A DNA stretch of 64,000 nucleotides from Rahnella sikkimica. Lineage in GTDB: Bacteria > Pseudomonadota > Gammaproteobacteria > Enterobacterales > Enterobacteriaceae. The stretch lies in assembly GCF_002951615.1 (NCBI RefSeq), contig NZ_CP019063.1:310001-374000 (forward strand). Direction: 5' to 3'. Positions 54,660-62,711 of the stretch are shown one piece after another. The notes under the pieces are model-generated. The model ran no database searches and was not told the origin of the DNA. It saw only the letters and a list, made by a program, of their open reading frames with translations. Made by a program: the position numbers and the translations under genes. The number at the start of each line of letters is the position of its first letter. Position 1 is the stretch's first letter.

Positions 54660-55646
54660 TTAATTTCCCTGAAACCAGGTGTCAAAGTACTGATATCCGC
54701 CCACGTTATCCGGCACGATGGTGCGCATTTTCCCGCCCGTTACCGTATGTTGCTGAAGATAAATCCAGCTCAGCGCGGGCGTCAGGCAGCCGCTGCCGCC
54801 ATAGCGTTCGGGCAGGCTGACTTTTTGCCTGTCACGCTTATTTTCGCTGAATGTTTCGCGCCAGAGACTGTTTCGTCTTAAACCTGAAAAACACATCAGG
54901 TCAATATCGTCATCGGCACCGGAAAAAATATCCCCCGATGCCACCTCTTTATTCTGCGGAATATATTTCCCGGTATTAATTTTCAGAGAACTTTCCCGCT
55001 GACTGAAAATAAAACACCCGACACGCTCAACCGACAGGTTTATTTTTATGTCCTGATCCTGAATTATCTCTTTTTTATTCACGGCCAGATCTTCATCGGA
55101 GAACACCAGCACCGGCACCGCCCGGTAAGCGGCACAGATCACCACAAAATCGAAGATATCCCAGTCAAGATAATCCTGCGCCAGACGCATGGCCTGAACC
55201 AGCGACTGTTTTTCGCCACGAATTTTGCAGCTAAAATCTTTGACGGCGAATTTTTTGATCAGATTTTTCGGTAATGTATCGATCGTCGCCTGATGCAGTG
55301 CGCTGTTAATATTTTCAAACGAAGAACTTTCGCCCCAGCTGTCGGCATAAATAAAGGCCGTCCGCGATTTCATCAATAACATCCGCTCTTTCGCGCTGAG
55401 GTTATGCAATGCCGCTTCCGACACGTCTTCCATCGCAACAATATAATCCGTGTAATGGGGCGTTCTGATCATCTCACTGGCGTAAATATCACTGCCCGTT
55501 CCAAACCGTTTAAATCCCCAGCCGTTTGAACGGGTGGATTTAAGCGCGCGGTTATAGAGGTGTGACTCCCAGACATTCAGCCAGGAAGGCGCATACATAT
55601 ACACCCGCCCTTCCGGCTCGGTCATGGCGAAGGAAGATAAATACAT
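54660..55646 (-). CDS. Ketosynthase-like (thiolase-fold) protein without a clear active site
   Basis: I do not recognise this 328-residue protein with certainty. A stretch at residues about 85-190 ('TAFIYADSWGESSSFENINSALHQATIDTLP' ... 'LVQAMRLAQDYLDWDIFDFVVICAAY') resembles the N-terminal half of ketosynthases, but I see no TACSS-type Cys, HGTGT or NxKxxxGH motif. It may be a structural partner, like the chain-length-factor-type proteins of aryl polyene clusters. It lies between the third KS gene and the ABC exporter genes. Confidence 0.5.
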   Translation of the reverse strand: MYLSSFAMTEPEGRVYMYAPSWLNVWESHLYNRALKSTRSNGWGFKRFGTGSDIYASEMIRTPHYTDYIVAMEDVSEAALHNLSAKERMLLMKSRTAFIYADSWGESSSFENINSALHQATIDTLPKNLIKKFAVKDFSCKIRGEKQSLVQAMRLAQDYLDWDIFDFVVICAAYRAVPVLVFSDEDLAVNKKEIIQDQDIKINLSVERVGCFIFSQRESSLKINTGKYIPQNKEVASGDIFSGADDDIDLMCFSGLRRNSLWRETFSENKRDRQKVSLPERYGGSGCLTPALSWIYLQQHTVTGGKMRTIVPDNVGGYQYFDTWFQGN

Positions 55647-55664
55647 AATACTTTCCCTGTAAAA

Positions 55665-56909
55665 TTAAGAGGCGGTATCGCTCTCAGACATCACAACACC
55701 CATGACCGAGCCATCAACGCCCAGCCCGACTTTTAAAAGATGGCGCTTGTTGTGTGTGATCTGTCCCTGATTGAGCACCACACACGGCGCGACATTTTCA
55801 CGGATCGGGCCGGTTCCTGCGGGCGAAAGCAGCGTTTTCTGACACAAAGCCTGGTGGCCGATGATCAAATCCACAATCCCTGAACCGGTTGGGGTGTAGC
55901 CAATCTGCCCTTTATAAGCCAGAACCGGCACCGGGCTTTCACCGTGGAAAGAGGCCAGCGCCAGAGCCTCGGCTTTATCGCTGGCTTCAGCACCGTTTCC
56001 GTGCGGAATAATCGCGGCCAGATCCCCGCAGAGAATGTCCGCCTGCTCCAGCGCTTTGTTCATCACTTTCAGCAGGTTTGCACTCAGCTGCGCTCCGTCG
56101 TTGCTCCGCCCCGCACTGGTTTGCGTGTAGACAGACGTGAGCCGGACGCCATCAGGCATCTGTCGCGCATGGCGGTGCCGGGCGCTTTCCAGCAACATCG
56201 CGCAGCCGCCTTCGGCAAATAACACGCCCTGACCGGACGCACCAAAAGGCTGAACGGTGTCGCCGCCGAGCATTCCCTGGCTGGTCAGAAAACTGATGTC
56301 CTGCGTGGTAATCAGCGAGCAGTTCACCACCATTACCACGTCGATATGCCCGCTTTCGATGGCCTGAATCCCCAGATGTACCGCAGCCAGCGAGGAATTG
56401 CTGGTGCAATGCAGATTGGGCGGCAGGTGTTTCAGGTCAAACGTCGTCGCTACGTGATGCGCCAGTTTGTCCTGAGACATATTGGCGACATGCAAATTCT
56501 GCACCGAACGGGTGAGCGTCACGTCCTCAATATCGTTGTGATCATAAAAAGCCAGATAATCACTCACGTCTACACGCGGACCTAAACCGGTCAGATAAAC
56601 CCGGACGTTTTCTCCCGTCAGGCTGTGTTTCTCCAGCCCGGCATGGGCAAGCGCCGTTAAGATAAGGTCACTGACCCACTGACCGATATCCTTCACCGGC
56701 TCTGGTAAACGGGCAACAAAACCGTTATTGCTCAGCCCGCATTGTCTGGCGGCGTCGTCAGAAGAAAACCATCGCGCTTTACGGACGCAGCGCCCTTCTT
56801 TCAGCCCGTCGGTTAAGGCGTCGCTGCTCTGCGCAAACGCCAGACATGCGCTGTAACCCGAGATTATGGCTGCGTTATCCACGCGTTTATCCTCTGATAA
56901 CGAAGGCAT
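55665..56909 (-). CDS. Ketosynthase homologue with altered catalytic residues
   Basis: From ATG 56909 the protein has 414 residues and a KS fold. The expected TACSS nucleophile block reads 'HCTSNSSLAAVHLGIQAI', placing Asn or Ser where Cys should be; HGTGT reads 'PHGNGAEASDKAEALAL'; and the final block reads 'LAYKGQIGYTPTGSG', with Tyr in place of His. It is therefore probably not a normal condensing enzyme but a decarboxylase, a chain-length-setting partner or a priming KS variant. Its start overlaps the end of the KS fusion gene by 23 bp. Confidence 0.75.
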   Translation of the reverse strand: MPSLSEDKRVDNAAIISGYSACLAFAQSSDALTDGLKEGRCVRKARWFSSDDAARQCGLSNNGFVARLPEPVKDIGQWVSDLILTALAHAGLEKHSLTGENVRVYLTGLGPRVDVSDYLAFYDHNDIEDVTLTRSVQNLHVANMSQDKLAHHVATTFDLKHLPPNLHCTSNSSLAAVHLGIQAIESGHIDVVMVVNCSLITTQDISFLTSQGMLGGDTVQPFGASGQGVLFAEGGCAMLLESARHRHARQMPDGVRLTSVYTQTSAGRSNDGAQLSANLLKVMNKALEQADILCGDLAAIIPHGNGAEASDKAEALALASFHGESPVPVLAYKGQIGYTPTGSGIVDLIIGHQALCQKTLLSPAGTGPIRENVAPCVVLNQGQITHNKRHLLKVGLGVDGSVMGVVMSESDTAS

Positions 56910-59435
56910 TGTAGTTTCCGCCTTCGTTCGCCCCGACCAGCAGAACATGCCTGATGACCATTTTCAGCGGGGCTTTAACAAAGTTGATGCGATCGTCGCA
57001 GAACACCTGAGTATGCGGAATGGCGGGCACCGCCTGTTTCCTGATGCAGTCCGCCAGCACCGCCAGATTGAGCAGCCCGGCGCAAGATTCCACGAACCCA
57101 AAGCTGGCGTTGTAGTTCACCACCGGCACCTGCGGATTTTGCTCACCGAACGCCAGGCAGATCGCGCCGATTTCAATCTCAGAACTCTCTTTGGTGCCGT
57201 TACTGCTGCCGCACACCAGATCGATATCCCGCGCCGTGAGGCCCGCATCGGCTAAAGCCCGGTGGATTGCCAGCGCCATGGCGGCCGATTTTTCGTCGGC
57301 GCAATCGGCATCAAAATAGCTGATGCTGTTGGATTTGCCGTAACCGGCGATTTCCGCGCAAATCTCCACGCCGCGCGCCTGAGCGGCGTCCAGATCTTCC
57401 AGCAACAACATGCAGGCACCTTCGCCCGGCACAAAACCTTTCGCCTCCTTGCCGTACACCTGATATTCGCGGGGTCGGACGTCATCTGGATTTTTCCGGT
57501 GACCGCATCCATATACAGCGACATGGACGGGAAACACTCGTCAGCGCCACCGACTAACACCTGCGGTTGCAGCTGCTGGCGGATGATTTCATAACCGTAG
57601 GTCAGCGCGCCCAGCGACGCGTTTTGCCCGGTCGCCAGCGTGGTGGTGTAGCCTTTAATCCCTTCGGAAATCCCGCAGAAAGTGGCAATCGAATTCATCA
57701 GCGAGCCGGGGAATTCGGACGTACGCACTTTGCGCGGATCGGGTTTCAGGCTTTGCAGGTATTTATAGGTCGTTTCCTGCGGCCCGCGCGACATTCCCAT
57801 CACCAGCCCCAGTTCGTGACCATCTCGTTTGATTTTATGTTTCGCGTTGTTCAGCGCTTCCGCCAGGGCAATCAGGGCAAAGGTTCCGCCACGCGTGGCT
57901 TTGCGTGAGTCAAAACGCCGCAAATGCTTGCGCGGTTCCAGCGCCGTGACCTGAAAGGTTTTGAAGTCGGCGTTATTTTCCGGCAGAACCGCACCCGGCG
58001 AACGGCGTGAGGAACCTGTCAGACGGTCAAACTGATGCGTTTGGGTCAGTACGTTCAGAAGCTCACCGGCCTCTTCGAGTGTGTCCTCATTGAAGGTGAC
58101 GCCCGTCAGTTCAACGGATTTCTCAGCAGACCAGATATGTTCGAGTATTTCGTTCAGGGTATGGCCGATGGCCGAGACGGCACCCATGCCGCTGATCGCC
58201 ACGCGCTTCGCCTCGTAGGCGGTGACCGGAACCGTGCCCGGACGCGTGCTCACAATCATGCAGCAGTTATTTCCGCCGAAGGCATAATTGTTTTTCATGA
58301 AGATATTGATGTCCTTCTCCCTGAATTCATTCGGCACATAATCCAGATCGCAGTTCGGACGTGGCACCGTAAAATTCAGCGTAGGGAGAAGTTTCTTTTC
58401 AGGCAGCGTCACCAGACAGGCGATGAGTTCGACAATTCCTGCCGCGCCGATATTGTGCCCAAAGAAGGATTTGGTCGAGCTGACCGGAAGATTGACCGCA
58501 TCGGGAAAGACTTTCTTCATCGCCAGCGTTTCGATCCGGTCATTGGCTTCGGTACCCGTGCCATGCACGTTCACGTAATCAATCTGATCGGGGGTGACAC
58601 CGGCATTTTCCATTGCCTTGAGCATCACCTGCACCGCGCCGCTGGCACGCGGATCCGGGCCGGTTTCATGGTAGGCATCGCACGACGTGGCGTAAGAGAG
58701 AAGCTCGCCATAAATCGTGGCACCGCGGGCAACGGCGTGCTCGTACTCTTCCAGCACGATAGCCCCCGCACCTTCACCGATGGACATCCCCGACGTGCCG
58801 GAGAACGGCGTGCAGGATCCGTCATGCATGACGTTGAGGGCGTAGAAACCGGCAAAGGTCGGCAGATAAATCGGCTCAGTGCCGACGGCAAGCATGGTGT
58901 TACTTTTGCCATTCTGGATATAGTCAAAAGCCATGCCGATGGCATTCGGGCTGGCGGTACACGCTGTCGCCACCAGTTCCGTTCCCCCTTTCAGCCCCAG
59001 CAAAGTCGAGACGCTGGAGCAGCAGGACGCAAACCCGCCGGAGTAAATGGCCTTTCTCAGCGAGAAATCCTGAATACGCTGTTCGAAGAGCGGCAGAAAC
59101 GCTTCGGTTCCCGCCGAGGACACGCCGACGATCATTCCGGTTTCTTCGAGATCACCCGTTAACCCGGCGGCATTCAGCGCATCTTTGCTGACTTTGTAGG
59201 CCCACAGCGCGGCGTTATCCATTGCGCTGACCGTCTCAGCATCCAGCGGAGAGTAATCGATATCTTGCAGGATCTCCGCCGCACGTGCGTTTTCAAACCA
59301 GTGCGAAAAGCGCGAGCTGTCTTGCACACCGCATTCTTTATTGAGCAGGGCCTGCCTGAACCCGGCAATGTTATCCGCCAGTGAAGACAAAATCCCCATC
59401 CCTGTAATGACTACTCTTTTCCTGCTCGTTTTCAT
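56887..59435 (-). pseudogene. Fused KS-alpha/KS-beta (chain-length-factor-like) protein, frameshifted
   Basis: Residues 1-400 form a complete ketosynthase: Cys159 in ATACTAS, His291 in HGTGTEAND, His327 in STKSFFGHNIGAAG. From residue about 410 ('KRVAISGMGAVSAIG') a second KS begins, in which the nucleophile block reads LATGQNAS, placing Gln604 at the Cys position, the hallmark of type II PKS chain-length factors. The frame breaks after 'KIQMTSDP' (residue 655) and the protein continues in another frame ('REYQVYGKEAKGFVPGEGACMLLLEDLDAAQARG') to 56887. The break is in the GGGG run at 57471-57474; one more base would give about 849 residues. KS-alpha and KS-beta are normally separate proteins, so the fusion is unusual. 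The gap may be a sequencing error. Confidence 0.8.
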
Positions 59436-59449
59436 AAATAAGTCCCTTA

Positions 59450-59463
59450 GGTCTGATCAGACC
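59450..59463. promoter_or_regulatory. Palindrome between GcvT-like and KS genes
   Basis: GGTCTGATCAGACC is a perfect 14-bp palindrome, and its TGATCAGAC half recurs at 59468-59476. It lies 15 bp before the KS start in the only larger gap (70 bp) of this part of the cluster. It may be an operator or an RNA structure. Confidence 0.4.
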
Positions 59464-59505
59464 GGGTGATCAGACAACGTCTCCGGTGCGGTGTGTTTAA
59501 AAAAT

Positions 59506-60666
59506 TTACAGGGCGCTTTTCGGCTTTGAGGCATCGATATAGCTATGTTCAGTCGGGTTAACCAGCATGCTGAAGTTGTAGAAGAAGGGAACGTTACGGG
59601 TCATGGCCGCCACGGCTCCGCCCTGCGTCGCAATCTCAAAACCCGGAATGTCGGAATAGGCGTATTCGCTGTCAATCAGTGCCAGCGCGATCAAAGACTG
59701 ACACGCCGGTGAGTAGACACTTTTGACGATGACACCGACGTCGCGGCCTTCAGCACGCACCGGGTCATCGGCGGCAATGCCTTCACACACGGCGACGGGA
59801 ACAATTCCGACCAGCTTGCGTCCTGCGCCCGCACAGGAAAGGGATTCCGCCGCGGATTTGCCGACAAAATCGTCTTTGTCATACTGAATCGCCCACTGCA
59901 TTTGCAGCTCAACCGGGTTGCGGGAATAACCGCTGAACAACGCGGGTTCCCAGCACGGGTTTTCAACGCGGAGCGTATTTTGATAATTCAGGCCGCCGGT
60001 CTTCAGGTCGAATGGCTCACCGTTTTCCAGCAGTTGTTCCCAGACCTTGCACAGCGCCGCTTGCCCGCCAATCAGCTGGTACGCAAATTCACCGTGTTTG
60101 CCGCAGCGCAGCACCATCAGGCCATCGTCCGTGCTCATATATTCGTGATACGGCAGGCCGATAATGTCGAAGCCGTAAATACCGGCGAGCACTTCCCAGG
60201 CATAAGGCCCTTCGAGCTGAATTGCGCCCCAGCCGTGCGGTTCCATATCCTGAATGACCGGCGTCTCTTCAATATCCAGATCGGCGGCATTCTCCAGAAT
60301 TTGCTTCAGGCGGTCGATCAGTTCAAAAGCGGACAGGTTTTCTGACAGCAGGTAATACCCTTCATCGGTACACAGCACCGAAATATCCCCGGCAATGGTG
60401 CCGTCCTGATTGAGCACCAGCGAATACATCGCCTGCTCATCACGGATTATCGAGACATCCGCTGAGGCTAAATAGTTGACCAGCGCCCACGCGTCATCGC
60501 CCATGACGCTGACGACGGACATGCTGGAATAATCCACCATCAGGATATTTTCCCTGACCGCTTTATATTCCACTTCCGGTGAGTGATAAAAAGCAGGCAC
60601 GGTTCTGCCGTTAAATGTGCCCATCGTGGCGTTATTTTTTTCATGTAATTCACGCAGCGAAATCAT
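59506..60666 (-). CDS. GcvT-like (aminomethyltransferase family) folate-binding protein
   Basis: The 386-residue protein follows the T-protein family: 'VPAFYHSPEVEYKAVRENILMVDYSSMSVVSVMGDDAWALVNYLASADV' at the N-terminus, 'MYSLVLNQDGTIAGDISVLCTDEGYYLLSENL', and 'GAIQLEGPYAWEVLAGI'. T-proteins bind tetrahydrofolate and transfer a one-carbon unit. Inside a PKS-like cluster such an enzyme is unexpected; it might methylate or demethylate, or transfer a methylene unit to an ACP-bound intermediate. Family assignment is fairly sure, the role is not. Confidence 0.82.
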   Translation of the reverse strand: MISLRELHEKNNATMGTFNGRTVPAFYHSPEVEYKAVRENILMVDYSSMSVVSVMGDDAWALVNYLASADVSIIRDEQAMYSLVLNQDGTIAGDISVLCTDEGYYLLSENLSAFELIDRLKQILENAADLDIEETPVIQDMEPHGWGAIQLEGPYAWEVLAGIYGFDIIGLPYHEYMSTDDGLMVLRCGKHGEFAYQLIGGQAALCKVWEQLLENGEPFDLKTGGLNYQNTLRVENPCWEPALFSGYSRNPVELQMQWAIQYDKDDFVGKSAAESLSCAGAGRKLVGIVPVAVCEGIAADDPVRAEGRDVGVIVKSVYSPACQSLIALALIDSEYAYSDIPGFEIATQGGAVAAMTRNVPFFYNFSMLVNPTEHSYIDASKPKSAL

Positions 60667-60693
60667 TCGAACCTCATTATTTAAAAGGGAGTT

Positions 60694-60978
60694 TTACTGT
60701 GGCTTTCGGTTTTTAATCACGAAAGACGCCAGGTTATTTACCGTTCTCATAAAAGAGGGATCATCGCTTTCGCTGACCTGAATGCCATAAAGCTTATCGA
60801 GTAAAACCAGAATTTCCGTCGCATCGACAGAATCAAGTTTCAGGCCATTACCAAACAGTGCCGTATCATCGTCAATCTGCGATTCTGTTTTCTGAATATG
60901 CAGACGCTGAATCAGCTCGGTTTTAATCTGATGTAATACGACTTTGCGTGCTTCGATACTTTCCTGAATTAAGCTCAT
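60694..60978 (-). CDS. Acyl carrier protein
   Basis: The 94-residue protein is a single ACP: 'TALFGNGLKLDSVDATEILVLLDKLYGIQV' has Ser50 in DSVD as the phosphopantetheine site. A dedicated PPTase gene lies three genes upstream. It is the probable carrier for all steps of the cluster (AT, KS, KR, DH). Confidence 0.9.
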   Translation of the reverse strand: MSLIQESIEARKVVLHQIKTELIQRLHIQKTESQIDDDTALFGNGLKLDSVDATEILVLLDKLYGIQVSESDDPSFMRTVNNLASFVIKNRKPQ

Positions 60979-60993
60979 GGGTATTGCTCCATA

Positions 60994-61551
60994 TTATAAT
61001 TGTTTCACTTCTCTGAAATTGATTATCACGCCCTGGCTGATAATTTTTTTGCCGACCTGCGCCGAAACACTGTAATGCCTGAATCCGCTGGCGTCGGAGA
61101 ACGTCAGCTTACTGGTCACTTCTATCGTGTCGCCGGGATACGCAACATCTTTGAATTTTAAGTTTTGTGAAGCCAGAACGCCCTGCACCTGCGCGCGACG
61201 CGCCCGGATAATATTGCGCATGTTTTCATCATGAATTTTAGAATAAATATCACGAAGTGAATGCAATGCCTCACCGTGGTTTTCCTGATAGATGTCACTC
61301 ATATCCGTCAGAAAAGAGAAATACTCGCTCGCCTGGCCAAATATCTCTGAAATAATCGCGCCCGGCATGATCGGGTTCTCAGGAAAGTGCCCGAGCAAAT
61401 AAGGGTCATTATAGGTGACATGCTTAATAATTTTGATGTACCCGTTTTCACCGTATTTAAAATCTTCAATACGGTCGACCATAATAAGCGGCTGACGCCA
61501 GCCGCCCATCTCAAGGAATATTTTGGAAGGAATAGCATATTTAGACATCAT
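60994..61551 (-). CDS. FabZ/FabA-like 3-hydroxyacyl-ACP dehydratase
   Basis: The 185-residue protein has the hot-dog dehydratase signature 'LLGHFPENPIMPGAIISEIFGQASEYF', with catalytic His in GHFP and Glu in SEIFGQ. It is longer than FabZ (about 150 residues), with an inserted helix region (residues 88-125). It should form trans-2-enoyl-ACP from the KR product. Its ATG directly follows the KR stop, so the two are coupled. Confidence 0.87.
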   Translation of the reverse strand: MMSKYAIPSKIFLEMGGWRQPLIMVDRIEDFKYGENGYIKIIKHVTYNDPYLLGHFPENPIMPGAIISEIFGQASEYFSFLTDMSDIYQENHGEALHSLRDIYSKIHDENMRNIIRARRAQVQGVLASQNLKFKDVAYPGDTIEVTSKLTFSDASGFRHYSVSAQVGKKIISQGVIINFREVKQL

Positions 61552-62307
61552 TCACCGCATCACCAGGCCGCCATCAATAACGATGGTTTGCCCTACAATA
61601 TAGCTCGCCGCTCCGGAGCTTAAATAAACCACGGTATTCGCCACTTCTTCGCATTTCCCCAGGCGACGCAGAGGAATGGATGACGTTATTTCCCGCACGA
61701 CGGTGCGCGACACTTTTTTCACCATTTTGGATTCGATCATGCCCGGCGCAATCGCATTAACCCTCACGCCCCTGGGTGCCAGTTCGGCGGCCAGCGTACG
61801 GGTGAACGCGAGCAACGCGCCTTTTGATGCACTGTAATTGCACTGGCCTACGCTTGGGATCAGCGCAGCAATCGAGGCCACGTTAATGACCGCCGGGTTT
61901 TCAGCAGCTCTGAGCATCAGCAACAGCTCTTTGGTCAGCCTGAACACGCTCAGCAAATTGGTATCAATGACGGCGCTGAAATCTTCAAAGCTCATGGCGG
62001 CAAACAAACTGTCTTTGACGATACCCGCGTTATTGACCAGCACATCGATGTGTTTCGCTTCCTGCGCCAGTCTCTGGCACAAGCCGCTGACTGCCTGTTT
62101 ATCCGAAAGATCACACTGAATGAGGTTCAGTTTATGACCGTCCGGATGCTGTTCTTTGAGCGTCTCCAGAGAACGGGCGTTGCTGTTATACAGCGCAAAC
62201 ACCTGACATTGCTGATTCAGGTATTCTGCACAAACTGCCAGTCCGATATCACCGCTTGCCCCTGTCACCAGGATGTTTTTATCTGCTAAATCATTAAATT
62301 TATACAC
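61552..62307 (-). CDS. FabG-like 3-ketoacyl-ACP reductase
   Basis: The 251-residue SDR has 'VTGASGDIGLAV' (cofactor), 'VLVNNAGIVKDSLFAAM', catalytic 'NVASIAALIPSVGQCNYSASKGALLAFTRTLA' (Ser, Tyr, Lys), 'RVNAIAPGMIESKMVKKV' and 'SYIVGQTIVIDGGLVM'. It matches FabG and should reduce 3-ketoacyl-ACP using NADPH. With KS, DH and no enoyl reductase gene in the window, the product would keep double bonds, so a polyene is possible. Confidence 0.88.
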   Translation of the reverse strand: MYKFNDLADKNILVTGASGDIGLAVCAEYLNQQCQVFALYNSNARSLETLKEQHPDGHKLNLIQCDLSDKQAVSGLCQRLAQEAKHIDVLVNNAGIVKDSLFAAMSFEDFSAVIDTNLLSVFRLTKELLLMLRAAENPAVINVASIAALIPSVGQCNYSASKGALLAFTRTLAAELAPRGVRVNAIAPGMIESKMVKKVSRTVVREITSSIPLRRLGKCEEVANTVVYLSSGAASYIVGQTIVIDGGLVMR

Positions 62308-62316
62308 AGTGTTCCC

Positions 62317-62697
62317 TTAATCCTTTTGGGACGAAATAACCGTTACTGCAATTGCATGTGTACGGCAATGAGAAATGCTTAACGAAATCGCATTGATTTT
62401 TTTATCTTCCATGACGTCTTTTAAATGCCCGCTGATAATAAAATGCGGGCATCCGAACTGATCATGCTCAATTTCTGCATCGTGGAACCGGATCCCTTCC
62501 CGAAATCCTAATCCCACCGATTTAACAACGGACTCTTTCGCGGCCCAAAATCCTGCGGCCCTTTCATAATCAGGATCGTTGCTGTTAATGCTTAACCGTT
62601 CGCGCTGCGTGAAAACTCTTTGCAGGAATTTGTCTCCGCCCCGCAATATCGCCGTCTTCACGCGCTCCACCTCAACAATATCCGTTCCAACAAACAT
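62317..62697 (-). CDS. AcpS-type 4'-phosphopantetheinyl transferase
   Basis: The 126-residue protein has the AcpS motifs 'GTDIVEVERVKTAI' (residues 4-17, Asp metal ligand) and 'ERAAGFWAAKESVVKSVGLGFREG' (Glu/Lys catalytic block). It should activate the cluster ACP. It lies between the TpsB-like and KR genes with gaps of 14 and 9 bp, so it is in the same operon. A second AcpS besides the housekeeping one implies a specialised ACP. Confidence 0.9.
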   Translation of the reverse strand: MFVGTDIVEVERVKTAILRGGDKFLQRVFTQRERLSINSNDPDYERAAGFWAAKESVVKSVGLGFREGIRFHDAEIEHDQFGCPHFIISGHLKDVMEDKKINAISLSISHCRTHAIAVTVISSQKD

Positions 62698-62711
62698 GAT
62701 GATTCCTGCAA

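Noticed and set aside
53955..54881. Plus-strand open frame of 308 codons
   Set aside because: Antisense to the ABC ATPase gene with all its motifs; no protein-like features.
58035..59162. Long plus-strand open frame of 375 codons opposite the KS fusion gene
   Set aside because: It is the antisense shadow of a GC-rich, clearly conserved KS gene; its translation is Arg/His-rich and has no domain pattern.
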